In this document: piece after piece, positions 11,161-23,792 of the stretch | Layout of the letters: every line of letters begins with the position of its first letter | How positions within the stretch are numbered: the first letter of the stretch is position 1 | Notes under the pieces: model-generated | What the model saw: the letters and a program-made list of their open reading frames with translations, nothing else | Told to the model about the DNA's origin: nothing | Databases searched by the model: none | Made by a program: the position numbers and the translations under genes | NCBI GenBank assembly: GCA_900074885.1 | Contig: FJUW01000019.1 | Location: 248,001 to 312,000, forward strand | Reading direction: 5' to 3' | Length of the DNA: 64,000 nucleotides | Source of the DNA: Rhynchosporium graminicola | Taxonomy: Eukaryota > Ascomycota > Leotiomycetes > Helotiales > Ploettnerulaceae

Positions 11161-14100
11161 AGTACCGGTTCGTTAATAATTGCGTATGGCATGGTGGAAT
11201 GTATAATGATGGACAATGAGTTGTCGGGTGTCTAAAAAGCCTAGACAGGCCGGGGTTGTAATACTACATCGGAGCATATGGGTACCAAAATCAAAACTCA
11301 ACTGGCATTTGCCATTCAGAACCCTAATCAAATCTATTTCATTCTGTTTGCTGTGAGAATCCTTGTGAAATCTTTCCCTATTGACCTCAATCATATATCA
11401 ATATGACGTGGAATTCCAGATACATCAAAAGAAGGTTGGCTCCATCTTGCATAGAGTTTCGGTAAGTTGCACATCATTCCCTAACTCCACAATACAAGCT
11501 CCAGATCATACTTTTCTCCAAACCCATATTATGTAGCCTCGATTGTCTTGTGAAACACCCTCTGTGCTGTAGAGACTGTATATCCCATGTCCCACACCGC
11601 GTTTTGAAATAATTTACATCACAGTACGTCATTTTTTCCTAAGTTTTCATCGCTCTTGACTTTCGTCAGATTAAGGAATCGGTTCGTTCGTTTGTTTGGG
11701 GTTGAGATATACTACCTATAGTAGAGATGAACGGATCAGTATCCGTTCCGTTCTGCCTAGGTGACGATTGATTTCAGCGTCACTATTCCCTAATTCGTCG
11801 TAGACGATTGATTCCCTAAACTCCCTCTCGGGCACGGCATCAACCGGAGACCACCAACCGGAGACCACCAAGCCGAAATATCCTCGGCTCACTTCTCTTC
11901 CAGGGTAGGCGGTGTCTCTAGGTCAGGCCTAGGTTAGGGCTGCCTCTCGCGCGCGACTGACTTACTTTGGTAGAGTTGCGTTTTTTTGGGGGGGGGCGGG
12001 GGGAGGGAGTTGGAAAAGAAGGGATACGTAAGCGTACGGGATGATAGTGATGGTAATTTGGGGGGTTACTACTAGGTAGGTGGGTAGGTAGGTATATAGG
12101 TATGTATGTAGATGTCGGTAGAGAGGAGGATCGTATAAAGAAAGAAAGAGAGAGAGAGTGAGAGAGTGAGAGAGAGAGAGAGAGAGAGAGGTAAACGTAT
12201 GGTATGGTGAGTCGAGACCGTGATGGTATAGAGTGATGCCATGTTGGGAAGTTTCTTTCGTTATGAAAGTGCATGGTTGGTAAGGAGCTTGCTTGCTCAC
12301 TCGCTTGTTTGGAGGGTCCGGCTGACCTGCTGAGCGGGCGGGGATGGTGGTGAAGATTACTTTGTACCCAGGTGGGACGAATCAACCCACACCCTAGATT
12401 ATGTGCTTCTTATATTACATTCGTTCAGTCATTACCCTCCCCCCTTCACATTCAGGCAACATTCACGATTCGAATGATTTGGACGTTTGCTCTTGGACAA
12501 GGCCCGTGCTGATCGAGACATGGTCGGGGTTCATTGTATCTCATGCCTACCATGAGTGGAGGGCATATGGCAAGGGGGAGATCAGATGCTTCGCTTGGTA
12601 TATCTCTTGTGCTAGGTAGGTAGGTAGGGTTGTTTTTTTTTAATTTTGGTTTGGATGTCACCTCATTCTTCTTGATGATTGCTGCTGATTAGGTGTTAGG
12701 TCGTTGGAGATCTGGTTGTTTCCAAGGAGGAGAGGTGATTGATCTCTTTACTATAGCTGTGGGAGAGAAGTCAAGGGGGTAGTCGACAGGATCTGAATGG
12801 AAAGAGCTTGGCGATGTGGTTCTATCCCGGGTACTGAGTCGTCCTCGGTATCTTGAATTGGGATACGAATGGGATATGATAGGGATGGCAATGTCAATAA
12901 GTCCGTCACTGGGAGATGAGGTAGGTAGGTAGGTCAAGAGCGAGCGAGCAGAGCTTAACGGACACGGATGAATCTAGCAGAGAATATCAGGTTTGCGACT
13001 GCTCACGAGTAACGGGCACGGTATATAGTTTAACTGTGTTATTTGTAAGGTGAGAAGCAAGCTATTTGTTACGGTAGGTTAGCTTCCGGTTTACGAAATC
13101 ATCCGCATACCAAACAAGCGAGAATGCGAAAAAATCCGATAACAGATCCATTCGTGCCGACGAGTTTTCGAGATAAGTAGAAGAACGAAGACTCCGAGGT
13201 TTTGATGCTATCCTACTCTTTGGAAGCGTCTCTATCGCCTGATATAAGGAACATCGGACTTCCATTTGTAAATGTCAAATTACTATTGCGCGCCTACAGA
13301 TCCCGGGTTTGGTGCGCGGATGATATCGTAACCGGGAGGTTAGCTATTCTGAACCTCTAGTCACGAAGTCATGATGTTCTGTCCGTGGTAGGTGAGGAGT
13401 TTGAGAATTCTAGAAAGCGCTGGATGGGTTTTTGGGAGGCCAGGCTTGGAATTCTTTTAGACCGAGGAAATAGTTATACATGATTGCTATTCCATAGATG
13501 GTGAGTGAGAAGAAAAGGGAAGGAGAGAAATGCGGGATACATCGTGACTTGTCGGCACGAGAGAACGTGAATGAGAATCGGGTATTGTACTTTCCTTGGC
13601 TATCAAGTCTGGGTTTCGTCTCTCAGCCCGTGCACGGCTCAAGCATTGTATCTCGAGACCAGTCTCGTTGTTGCATCTTACAGAGCATTCAGATTGGGGT
13701 TTATGTATTGGTGTGGTCGGGTAGTAGAAAAGGAAGGTATTTCGAAGTCGGGGAGTGCAAGACTTGTATTATAGGTTCTGCTTTGGGGCCCAAGAGCCTT
13801 GGGTATTGAGCAATAGCTCCAAAAGGGCTCCTTTGTGACTCGGAACGTACTAGCACTTTCACGCCTCCTTCAGTAATTTCTGGGAACGATAGAAAGAGTG
13901 AGTAGATTTAAGCGAGGAAACGTAAGAAGAAGAAGAACCTGTGTGGATTGAATATGGAAACATGGAATGTGAGATAGGAAGATTGTTCGTGGTATGATTG
14001 GAAAGTTATGTGTCACCAGGAGGGTTCGAAGACTTGATTTGGGTTTTCGCTGGATGAGTTTTCTTTTAGGGATGAAATGAAATTTGAACCCGATGAGTAC

Positions 14101-15365
14101 TTACTATAGTATAAACTTATCCTTTACGGTTTGATGATACGCTTCTTCTTGATAGTAAGTCCCGGACACAATCAGGGAATTACGATCTCTTGATACATAC
14201 AAAATTTTTGTCGGAGTGTAGAGACTTTGGTAGAGACTTTGTGACCCTCCTCTTGAAAGTTGAATCTTCCTTTGGGATTAGACAGAGTTCCCGCTTCCAT
14301 AGTCAAGACGGATGGACAGATAAAGCTCAGGTCGCAAGAGAGAATAGAGAATATCATCAAACAGAAAGTTCGAGGTCTTGCACGTAAACTCAAGCAAATG
14401 TGAAAGTGTTGCTTCAGTTGTAGTCTTGGTTGGTGGTTTAGGCTATGGAAGTATTACCGTCGCCAAAGGTTCAGATGTCGAAGCGATACTTATCGGGATG
14501 GATAGAAACAGTCGGCAAAGCTGCCAGAATGAATAACGATCTTCGGTATAATTAAGACGAATCGACTGGAAGGACGCATTTGAGCCCGAGAAATGAATAG
14601 ATGCTGAGTCGCGGCTCTACTCACCGCTTCAATATCATAATTGCTTCTGATAGTTAGATAGTCCGACCGGGCCAGACCCAACTCTATATCTGTAGGTGAG
14701 AGCAAAGTCTCGAGGGTGTAAGATATCTAGGTAACCACAACAGGAATAACGGTAGTTCGATAATGTGAAGAGTCAATTCGCCCGAGTGGTTAATGATTTG
14801 CGCGGCAATCAGAATTCCGTACCATTTCTGTCATCTGACTAGAAGGACGAGGATGATCCAGGACAATGAGTGACGTGTTTACATAATCCACGCAACACCC
14901 AATCATAGCAACTCTAAAGCCACTGACACAGCCAAATCCCTGACCGCTGCGGGCGTCAACAGGCGGTCGTGACTCGCTGTGAATAATATGAGGCTGTTGA
15001 TAAGACGCCGCAACCTTGATGGCCCAAATACGATGCCGACGCAGGCGCGATGGACACCCAGTCTAGACCTTGATGAGTAGCTACGATGTCTGGCAGAGAG
15101 TTGTCTCGCTTGCTTTGCTTCCTCTTACCCCCTTCTATCCTACAATAACAGATTGATTCGTGCAACACCACAGTCCTGTCTTTGGTCTTTGATATCAACA
15201 TTCTTATTAGACGCCGCTTACCGAGTTCCAAGTTCCAGGTTCTCTGCGATCTGCATGAAAGAGATCCTCGAGCAGCACTGCTAGCTAACAAAGGTTCGAA
15301 GGTTGGACCAAGGACGGCTACTTGCAGCTGGACTGAGAACCCTTTGCAAAGGGCGGGAAGCAATC
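11161..15365. other. Intergenic, 4.2 kb, no supported gene
   Basis: This is the longest gene-free stretch outside the transposon block. It contains GGTAGGTAGGTA-type repeats (about 12072-12120, 12613-12628 and 12917-12934), a GA microsatellite at 12139-12190, and duplicated phrases such as CCGGAGACCACCAA near 11840-11870. ORFs of 60-155 codons are mostly low-complexity translations of these repeats. I found no tRNA with convincing A and B boxes. A non-coding transcript cannot be ruled out. Confidence 0.45.
12139..12190. repeat. GA-rich microsatellite
   Basis: About 52 bp of AGAAAG and AGAGAG units interrupted by GTGAG. It produces a spurious Ser/Leu-rich ORF on the minus strand. Confidence 0.85.
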
Positions 15366-16937
15366 ATGAAGCTCGACAATGATACTCGGGGGTGGATTAT
15401 GTCGGCCGTGAGTGGTATTGGTATGTTTTCCATTGACTGTTGTGGAGGGGGGCCTTGACTGACGAGAGAGTGCAGCATGCATTATCGGAGCCAGTATTAT
15501 TTGTGTCGATATATTAATACGACTCATACCGAGTAAACGGAACTTCAGGATACAGGAAAGCGATGCGTTTATGGCATCCTCGTTGAGTTTGAGTTTCGGG
15601 GTTATGGTAGATATTCACAGCCATCGTGAAGGATTTTGCATATGCTAATCGCAATTCAGACATTCTCTGCGCTCTACAGTATCCTTCCGAATTCGAAGAA
15701 ATACCTGATCGAGAGTGGATACATACCCTCGCAAGCGGCTTGGATACTTTTAGCGGGCTTCGCGGGAGGTTTCTTTGGGATACAGATCATTTCGAGGTTC
15801 CTGCACCAATTTATACCCTCGCATGTTGTGGACTGCGACCATACCCATGAAGAGCCAGCCCATGATCATCAAAGCCACAATGGACGGAGTAGAGCGAGTT
15901 CTCGTGCTGGTAGGCACCAACATCGTCATCCTTCGCATCCTGCAGAGAATGGGAGAGCTGGTGAAGACACCCCGCTCCTGCCTTCAATTTTGTCTAGTGG
16001 GGCAATGTCACCACATCAGACGGCACAAGTAGATGGGCCCGGTATGGATCTGATAAGGCAAGCTACATTTCCCGAATCGAGAAGACAGTCTATGGTACAA
16101 GTCCAGAACCGTGTTATGTCCTTCATGAAAGACACGAAGACGAATTGCGATTCTGGTGGACCTTGTTTTGGCTACACCGATCCATGCGGTCAAGAATGCT
16201 TCAAGCACATCACTTCCAGAACGCCAAGCACGTCTCGTCACTCAACCATCCTCCGTTCACACACAGGGCCTTTCCACTCCTATTCCGAAGGCCCAGAAAC
16301 CTCCCACGGCACCACAAGAAGCCGAAGCTCAACACGAGTAACCAGAGCCCGTTCCTGCGAAAGCCTAGCAGAAGCTCACACGGAAATGGAAGAAGTTTAT
16401 CAAGGTGACGATGAGTCCGAAGACGAAGATCTCGAAGCCCAGCACCATCACCACGTCCCCGAAAACGCGTTCATGTCAATCGGTCTCCAAACATCCATTG
16501 CTATCGCAGTACACAAATTACCCGAAGGATTCATCACCTATGCTACCAACCACGCCAATCCCTCCCTCGGCTTCTCTGTCTTCATGGCCCTCTTCGTACA
16601 CAACATCACCGAAGGTTTCGCCCTTGCTCTACCTCTCTACTTAGCTCTTAAGAGCCGCTTCCAAGCTATGTTGTGGGCTGCTCTTCTCGGTGGCGCGTCT
16701 CAACCTCTTGGTGCTGGGATTGCGGCTGCGTGGTTCAGGATTGCTGGTCATGAGGGCCATCAACCTGGAGCAGCTGTTTATGGTGTTATGTTTGCGCTTA
16801 CGGGGGGCGTCATGACGAGTGTGGGATTGAGTCTGTTTGTGGAGAGTTTGAGTATGAATCACAATCGCAATTTGTGTATATCGTTCGGTTTTTGTGGGAT
16901 GGCCATTATGGCCGCCAGTAATGCTCTTACGTCTTGA
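15366..16937 (+). CDS. ZIP-family zinc/metal transporter, three exons
   Basis: Exons 15366-15420, 15476-15606 and 15660-16937 give 487 aa. Introns are 55 nt (GTATGT...GCAG) and 53 nt (GTAGAT...TTCAG, with a GCTAATC branch site). Exons 1 and 2 encode the first membrane helices; exon 3 continues with more helices and then a long cytosol-type loop rich in His (CDHTHEEPAHDH, QHHHHVPEN). The metal-binding motifs HKLPEGF (His347, Glu351) and HNITEGF (His376, Glu380) lie in consecutive late helices, as in the ZIP family. The tail ends GMAIMAASNALTS. Length and layout resemble yeast Zrt3, a vacuolar zinc exporter, more than plasma-membrane Zrt1, but that assignment and the membrane are inference. ZIP proteins move Zn2+ or related metals into the cytosol. 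Confidence 0.9.
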
Positions 16938-18757
16938 GTGTTTGGTGTGTTGGAGGCATAGGCGAGGAGATGAAGGAAAGAAGAAAGAGCTCTTGCATTA
17001 GGACATTGGGGAGGATTGATTGTATGAATTATGCAGCATGGCATTGTTAGGCGTTTGCTGGGTTTGGATAGATTGAAAGGGAAGGCATGGATGGAATGCA
17101 TCGGTATATACATATTCGGTTGGCAGGGTTGGATTACGCCAGGTAGCATGCTTGGAGCGTAGCGCGTATGCTTTTAGTGGATGCTCAATTTGCATTGTAA
17201 TTCGGCATTGGCATTAAGAGGTATGAGAGACATGCGGACGTAGACGTAGACGTAGTCGTAGAGCTCGTTTCAAAACTTCGCCTCAAAATATTGATGGTCA
17301 ACTTGACGCTTAAAACTACCCGGTGCTATTCCTTACTTCATACCCTACATAACCACAAACTCATTCGCACATGTGGTGTGGCTCGTAATTGTAAGGAAAA
17401 AGTCCAGCCCCTCTAACTACCTACCTGGTTGATGTCAAGGGGGCCCCTTCCCACTCGTATACGATCAAGGGAGAATCTCTCAACCTAGGATTGGAGTCCA
17501 AGCATATAAAACACGTAGATATGAAAAGAGCGACTTTTGACGCAGGGTTTGCTTATCTAGGACATCTCTTTCAATAACTATACCCTCCTTTCCTCTTTTG
17601 ACTAATTCAAGATATCTCTTATTCTCGAGATAGAGAGCTATCTTTGAGGGGTTGAGCTGAATCATGTTATATCGAACAATATCGCAGATGGATCGAGGCT
17701 ATGCTTGGGAGTTCTCGGGAACGCTACCCGACCAGCTGTGAGAGACACTCTTTGCATATCGGTTGTGTTTCCGCGCTTGCCTACTGTAGGTATGAGTTTC
17801 GATACTGTGTTTGATGAATTTCCTCGGATGTCTGTGATGAGGGGAAACGTGGATAAATAAGTAAGTGAATGTAGCGAGGCCAGGTGTGAATGTACCTGAG
17901 TGACATGCATTACTAGTAGCCAGGCCACCTCCCATCGGCTCGGGGCTTACAGGAAGGAAACTGGCTCTTAGGCATCAAAACACATGGACCTTCTGTCGTA
18001 TCAGCGTAGCGTCCCGGAATACCTTCTTTCTCTCTTTGAGTGTCTTGGAATTCGAAGCGATATTACTTCGTGATGGGATCTTTCCCTGACTGCTTCAAAT
18101 TATAGAAATCCTCCCTCTAAACTTCCCGGAAAAACGAGCGACCAGTATTTGTCCGGTTACAAGCGGGGTCTTGGGATGTAGAAAGGACATTACTTGTTTT
18201 GTTGTCTTCCTTCTTGAAGTCTCGCTTGAGATTGAGAGAATGTAGCCAGCCAGCAAGCGAGACTAGCCTCCCATCTTCCTAGCCATCGACTTATCACAAA
18301 TAGATCCCAAGTAGCTTTGAGGAATATTGTAAACTTCACGCGTTGTTTTGTGACTTCTTACCTGTGCTCCTTTCTGATACCCAATCGAAAAATGCGTCAC
18401 GGCAACGATTTAGAGACACTGAACGAGTCTTCGCGAAACGATTGTCTTTCTGCTCACGAGCTCATTCTGAGCTAGAGCAGAACAAATAGTATCCAACAGA
18501 AGGTCAAATGAACGAAATAGCAAATAGGTAAGTAATGAATTGAGATCGTGGTATACATTATCGACCCGATCCGTTGCTAGCCTGAAAATGCATCGAGTAA
18601 GTGGGTTGGTCAGGTAAGAAAGTGACTATTAGCCTTTGTCCGCATTCTGCGTTCTTCTGTGCTCGTCTCTGATTTGTTGGAACCGCAAATTCCTGTTTGA
18701 CCTACTATTTCGCCTCCTAGGAACGTCGCATCACCATGTCTCCGACTCAGGTCCAAT
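16938..18757. other. Intergenic, 1.8 kb, no supported gene
   Basis: This is the convergent interval between the ZIP transporter and the lectin, so both 3' UTRs lie at its ends. It has small GACGTA repeats near 17237-17260 and short ORFs only. Nothing else is recognised. Confidence 0.45.
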
Positions 18758-20014
18758 TTAGAAGCGATGACTCCTCCCCTTCTGCGTCCTGTACATAGTA
18801 AAGCCCACATATGCACCCATACACACCCCCAAGAACAACAAGATCTTAAAAAGGAACCAAGTCCAGCTACCTCCCTCCTTGGTTGCCTTCCCGCCCTTAA
18901 AATTATTCGTGTCTGACTTGCTTCCTTCCACTTTATCAGTCGTCTTAGACGACGTAGTACCTCTGTCCTTGGTATCGTACAGATTCTTCGTGCTCACACT
19001 AATGATATCATGATTATCGCTCAACTCGCCCGTCTCGGCCGAGAAACCTAAATACGCCACTGAGGGAATCATAGGCGGTTCCTTGGTCTCGAAACACAAC
19101 TCCCATACCCCATCGGTCTTGTACTGTAGTTCCAATTTCAAACTCTTGTCTTGGAAATAAGTAAGGCGAGCTTTTGTGGATGTTGCCGCGCCGCGGATTC
19201 CTCGTGCAGAGCAGCCCATGAATTCGTTGTCTTTGCCGTCGTTGGATTTGTCGTAGGTCTTCTTGCCATCGCCCACCATTGCCATCACGTAGGGGAAGAC
19301 GGTGCCAGGTCGGTTGTTCTTGTAGGTGTCGAAGAAAATACCGAGGCCGTCAAAGGCGTCGATACTGCCGAATACTGGGCCGGGGGTGGCGCGCTGTTTG
19401 GTGAGCCAGAGGGCCATGCCGTCGCCGTGCAGATTACCATTTCCATTGATCTGGAACTCGACTTCAATCTATGTGTAAAGCCTTAGCTACTTTTCATGCA
19501 GCAGAGCGCATATGCAAGGCCGTGTCCTATGGAGACATTAGAGACCTACCTCCCAATTTGTAGCGGTCAAAGGCACCCGCGAGAATAACCACCCTTCCTG
19601 CGAAGGCCGATCCGAAGTCAAGCGAATATATCTGCAATTCGCATCAGCACGCGAGCAAATCCTACAAAGCACACAGGCATTCCTACCTATCCGCTCGCAC
19701 AATGGTATTTCCTCCAAAATCAAACCATCGGCTCTGCATGTCCGAATCGAGATACGGCTATTTCCCGTCTCAAGTCAGTGTGATGTAAGAGGCAAGGGGT
19801 TCGGGTCGGGTTGCTTGCGAACCTGGGCAAGAGAATGTGTTCGTAGCTGTCGCATTGGAGTTAGCTTGTGATCTGATTTGAAGAGAGGATCGGGACTGGA
19901 TTCACGTACGGGTATGGATCGAATGCCATGCTCATCTGTCGTTGTGTCGTCATGAACAGATGCGAGAGCACATGTCGCCAGCGCCCATGCCAATAGCGAA
20001 GTAGAGAACCACAT
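18758..20014 (-). CDS. Legume-type cargo lectin (VIP36/Emp47-like) of the early secretory pathway, five exons
   Basis: Minus-strand exons 20014-19910, 19846-19823, 19757-19687, 19631-19550 and 19468-18758 join in phase to 330 aa. Introns are 63, 65, 55 and 81 nt. Exon 2 is only 24 nt and encodes LRTHSLAQ. Order: signal peptide (MWFSTSLLAWALATCALA); the L-type lectin domain from about residue 36 with PYLDSDMQSRWFDFGG, GWLFSRVPLT and DGMALWLTKQRATPGP; Asp/Asn-rich sugar and Ca2+ site segments (IDAFDGLGIFFDTYKNNRPG); two domain cysteines (GCSARG and LCFETK) that probably pair; a Lys/Ser-rich stalk; one membrane helix (about 298-320); and a short basic tail RTQKGRSHRF. Family members bind high-mannose glycans on cargo and cycle between ER and Golgi. 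The tail lacks a clear KKXX signal, so retention is uncertain. Confidence 0.92.
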
Positions 20015-20406
20015 TGCCTCTACCTGATAAGATCCTGCCTCCCGCTCTTTGTCCTCTTGTACGCAGCTCGGTTCACTCGAGGAAATACGGGTAAGAAGAA
20101 AAAGCAAGGCGAAGTCGAAGTCGAAGTTGAAGGAAAAGAAATGTAGGTATGCGCCTCTACTGAGAATTGAGGTTGACGGTTAGCTGGCCTCTATGCCACT
20201 TGGAACTGACCCCTGCAAGGTCAATGCAACAGCGTACGGAGTGTTCTAGCAGCTGTCGGCGAGTGAGCATCATCGACGTATGAAAAGTTCTGTACAGTAA
20301 ACAAGAACATTGACAACTACAACAATACTTCCTCTACGGTTTACCAAGTTCCAATCAATTCAACCATTCAATCTCTATCCAACACAAACCAACAAAAGCA
20401 GCAAAT
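20015..20406. promoter_or_regulatory. Shared divergent promoter region, lectin gene / tim13
   Basis: A 392-bp interval separates two head-to-head start codons. The tim13 side ends in a CA-rich leader (AACACAAACCAACAAAAGCA) before the ATG. No TATA box is evident. Confidence 0.5.
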
Positions 20407-20754
20407 ATGAATAACAACAGCTTCGGACAGGACCCAAAAGAGGCAGTCATGGCCCAAGTCCGACAAGAAGCTGCTATGACCAATGCGCGGCAATTGATTG
20501 AGGTATGCCTTTCTCAGTCTACTGGCCTTTCCCCTTTGGACAGAAGCTGATCCCCTTCTTCACAGAAAGTAAACGAACATTGCTTCGAGAAATGCGTCCC
20601 CAAACCCGGATCTTCGTTATCGAGCAGCGAGACCACCTGCTTCACGCAATGCATGGAGAAATACATGTCGACTTGGAATACGGTCAGCAGACAGTATATC
20701 ACTAGGATACAGCAGGAGAGTTCGAAGAATGGAGCCGGTGGTGGGATGTTCTAA
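20407..20754 (+). CDS. tim13: Tim13, mitochondrial intermembrane-space small Tim chaperone, two exons
   Basis: Exons 20407-20502 and 20566-20754, separated by a 63-nt intron (GTATGC...CACAG), encode 94 aa. The protein has the twin CX3C signature of small Tims: CFEKC and CFTQC, 16 residues apart as in Tim13. The flanking helices (EAVMAQVRQEAAMTNARQLI before, MEKYMSTWNTVSRQYITRIQ after) form the usual hairpin. Tim13 partners with Tim8 in a hexamer that escorts hydrophobic precursors to TIM22 or the outer membrane (family knowledge). There is no presequence, as expected for a Mia40-imported protein. The gene is easy to miss because neither exon is a long open frame. It is divergent from the lectin gene. 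Confidence 0.95.
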
Positions 20755-22592
20755 GGGCCAAGGGTGTGTATGAAATAGTTTGAAGAAGCAGTACGGAGGT
20801 TGCACGTATGATGGGAGGCTATGCAGATGATAGGGTCGAGTCGAGAAAATGGGGTTGTACGATTATGATGGGCTGTACCATATCTAGGAAATTACCTGGG
20901 TGCATGTATTGGCGTGGAAGATGGCATAGATGGTATCAGCATGAATTACTTCACCAAATATCAATTGTTCGAGAAAGACTGCTCGTTCGGTGCAGACTTG
21001 ACAGTCTATACAGATGCTTTCAGTCAGAAGTTTTTTCACAGTTTTTGTCGAGGCCTACTCAAGCAGGAGAGGGCAAGCGTCCAGCCAAAATACTTGCCTA
21101 TGAGAGCATGTGCTCACTCGAGGAGTTTGAGTTCTTGAAGGACATCAAAGTTTCTACTTATATCAAGCAATCCCCCCTATTTTTAGTCCCCTGGATCCGA
21201 GGAGGAATCTGCATTTTCTGATCCTTCTCAAGCTTCCAAGCTTCTTGTAATTCTGAGCCGCTAATTCTTGTGACAGTCTCCATGATCAGGAATAATGTTA
21301 AGTATGAATATATCATTAAAGATGATTCAGGGTGATAGCTGGTAAATCATATTCGGGAGCTGGAAATGAAAGATTCTGAAGTACTCAGGTTTCTTTTGGC
21401 AACTGTCTAGTAAGTTCTTCCTCTCATTGTGTCCTTTCCAATCTCGCGATACTTGCTGTGTTCCATTTCGGAGGTACCATCGAAATATAAGCTATTCAGG
21501 TATCTGTTCGAGCCAGCTCTCTTCTCTATACTCACAATTCAAAACTTCGTTTTCGAATCCGAACTCGGCATCCTAAAAGGTCTATTTCTCCGACAAAACG
21601 GTCGGAATCCGTTGACTAGCTCACTGACCTAATAAACCGCACGACAAGAAGCAAATTCTCCCACGGTATGAAACCTACAAGTGAAAGGAAAGGATGAAAT
21701 CCCGTTCTGAGTTTCCATCCAATCTGCTGCGCGAAGGTATCCCATCGCGTCCAGAAATTCCTGGTGCTGGATGTAAGTTTCCTTAAGTTAGTAGCCGAGC
21801 AAGCGAACACATGGAGGTGAAGGACCTGTACATAGTTTGATATGTTATCATATTTCTTTACTAAGAGCATTTCTATAGTTTGGCTCACTCTATAGCAAAT
21901 GTGTTACCTTCTTAATACATTCGTATATTAGTAGACTGTTTCAAATTACGTTAGGACGGACCTTTGAGCTTTGGGGACGACTGAGTGACCAAACACGCTC
22001 TTGTTTTACAGTGAAAAGAGCTGATATGCCTCCAGTTTGAACATATCGCTACAACATTCTCGAGCACCATAGGGCACTGTATTCCATAAACTAGAATGTT
22101 AGCCTGAGTGTTCTCACGGATTACAATTAATTAACTTGCATCTCCGAATCTGTTTACAATTCCATCTTTCACTCGAAAGTGCCTGAATAGTGGTGGCTTT
22201 GCAATAGCAGCACCAGCCTCCTGGTTGTCCCTTGGCTTAGAATCAAGCTCGCTTAATATCAAAACAAAATACCAGAATAGGAGCAGAAGAAGTCGTAATG
22301 CTTGGAATTGGTGGCTTGAGAACCCTCTACCTCGGCTATTCTATTATCTCGTCCTCAGAGCCAAAGTTGTATGCCAGTAGAACAAGTTCGATGCAAGCTC
22401 CTAATATGATGTCTACATGGCAGCGATGAAATGATCAATTAGTGCTGGGAAAGTGCAGGGCTAGACGTTATTCCATAATGCTTTTTCGTAGAATGAGGGT
22501 CGCACTATTACGAGAAGTTGTCTGCCCGACAAGGATTTCTCACAGATGATCTTTCAAGATTTGGGTATTTATGCATTTCATTTCTCATGGCA
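20755..22592. other. Intergenic, 1.8 kb, no supported gene
   Basis: Convergent interval between tim13 and the NSRP1-like gene. ORFs here (up to 137 codons) have irregular composition and no domain features; the one at 20808-21221 overlaps the likely tim13 3' UTR. No repeats of note. Confidence 0.45.
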
Positions 22593-23792
22593 TTACTCGC
22601 CTCTCTTCTTAGCCTCTTCGGCCTCCTTCTTTCGAGCAAGATACCTCTCCTTAGCACTCATAATATCACTCTCAGTCTTCCGACTCTTCGAAGCCCTTTC
22701 TAGAGTCTCTTTATCCTCGTCCTCTTGCTCCAAGGCTCTCTTGGTAGCCTGTTCCAGTTGCGCCTCCATCATCCTCGTCTGCCTATCGCGCATAGCTTGT
22801 TTCCCACCTCCAGCTCCCACAAATGCTGGTTTCGTCCGTTCCGACATAGCTTTGGCATTCTTCGCCGCATCTATTGATGCAGCACTCTTGGGTTTGGGAG
22901 CGACATTCAGTCCTCCCTTCAACAATTGCCTCTTATCCACCACTTGCCCTTCATCATTAATAGCAATCTTCTCTCCTCCACTCTCATTGATCTCCCTTGC
23001 CAGATCCGCCTCAGTCTTTACCTTCTCCTCCTCAAACTCTTCCACAACTGGGCCCGTTTTAATCCTCTCCTCGACGGCCTTTACAACCTCCGCGTGTTTC
23101 TGCTCCCCCTTTTCAAGCATGTTCTTATAAAAGCTCGTCATTCCCTTCCCCTTGCTCTTCCTGGCTTCTTCCTCTTCGCGGATCTTCTCCTCGGCTTCCA
23201 ATCGCCTGTTCTCCTCCTGCTGTTTCTTATACGCACTCGTAACAAATTTTTCTTTATCCGCAAACTCATCACCCTCAGCCTCTCTCTCCCTCGCTAATTT
23301 CTTCTCTTCCGCGATCCGCTGATCGCGTTGTCGTACTTCGGCTGCGGCCATCAGGTTCGTCATATATTTGGGTTTCCGCTCCTTATCCTCCTCTGTGATT
23401 TTCTTCTGCGGCTTGAGAGAATCATATACAGCGTCATAGTCATAGATATTGGCATCTACTTCTTCGGCTTTGTCCGCATGTTTTTTGGATGTAAAGGAAG
23501 ATGAGAGATCGCCATACATGCTACTGGGCGCTTTCTTGAATCCAAGCTTCATTATAGGCTTGGAGCCTTTTGGCGGTCCATTTTTGGATAGCTTCGGAGC
23601 TGAAGAGTCATTCGAAAGGCCCCCGAATTCTCCAATCTCTTCTACTGCTTGCGCGCCACCTTTGTTGTTGTCGTCGCCGTCCGAGTCGGATGGTTCGTCG
23701 AATATCGGTTTCCGCTTACCGGGTTGGGGACGGCTTCCTAAAGGTGTCTTTTTCTGAATGTTTAGGCCGTAGGAGAGGCCTTTATTCGACAT
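22593..23792 (-). CDS. NSRP1/CCDC55-like nuclear speckle splicing regulatory protein
   Basis: A single exon of 399 aa. The N-terminus MSNKGLSYGLNIQKK matches the start of the NSRP1 family. The conserved N-terminal domain follows after an acidic linker: VDANIYDYDAVYDSLKPQKK, then KPKYMTNLMAAAEVRQRDQR and the Glu/Lys/Arg-rich coiled coil with FVTSAYKKQQEENRRLEAEE and MTSFYKNMLEKGE. The rest is charged low complexity ending in an Arg/Lys/Glu-rich helix. Family members act in nuclear speckles and influence alternative splicing in animals; the fungal role is inferred. It is head-to-head with the NFKBIL1-like gene, 254 bp between starts. Confidence 0.87.
   Translation of the reverse strand: MSNKGLSYGLNIQKKTPLGSRPQPGKRKPIFDEPSDSDGDDNNKGGAQAVEEIGEFGGLSNDSSAPKLSKNGPPKGSKPIMKLGFKKAPSSMYGDLSSSFTSKKHADKAEEVDANIYDYDAVYDSLKPQKKITEEDKERKPKYMTNLMAAAEVRQRDQRIAEEKKLAREREAEGDEFADKEKFVTSAYKKQQEENRRLEAEEKIREEEEARKSKGKGMTSFYKNMLEKGEQKHAEVVKAVEERIKTGPVVEEFEEEKVKTEADLAREINESGGEKIAINDEGQVVDKRQLLKGGLNVAPKPKSAASIDAAKNAKAMSERTKPAFVGAGGGKQAMRDRQTRMMEAQLEQATKRALEQEDEDKETLERASKSRKTESDIMSAKERYLARKKEAEEAKKRGE

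Noticed and set aside
10151..11176. 341-codon plus-strand ORF over the repeat region and the GPI-type gene
   Set aside because: It is a translation of TCTGCC and GTCCT repeats and then an alternative frame of the Ser/Ala-rich gene; the real frame has a signal peptide and GPI-type tail.
11161..15365. tRNA genes or small protein genes in the long gene-free stretch
   Set aside because: GGTTC-like words occur but without matching A boxes and acceptor stems, and ORFs are short or repeat-derived.
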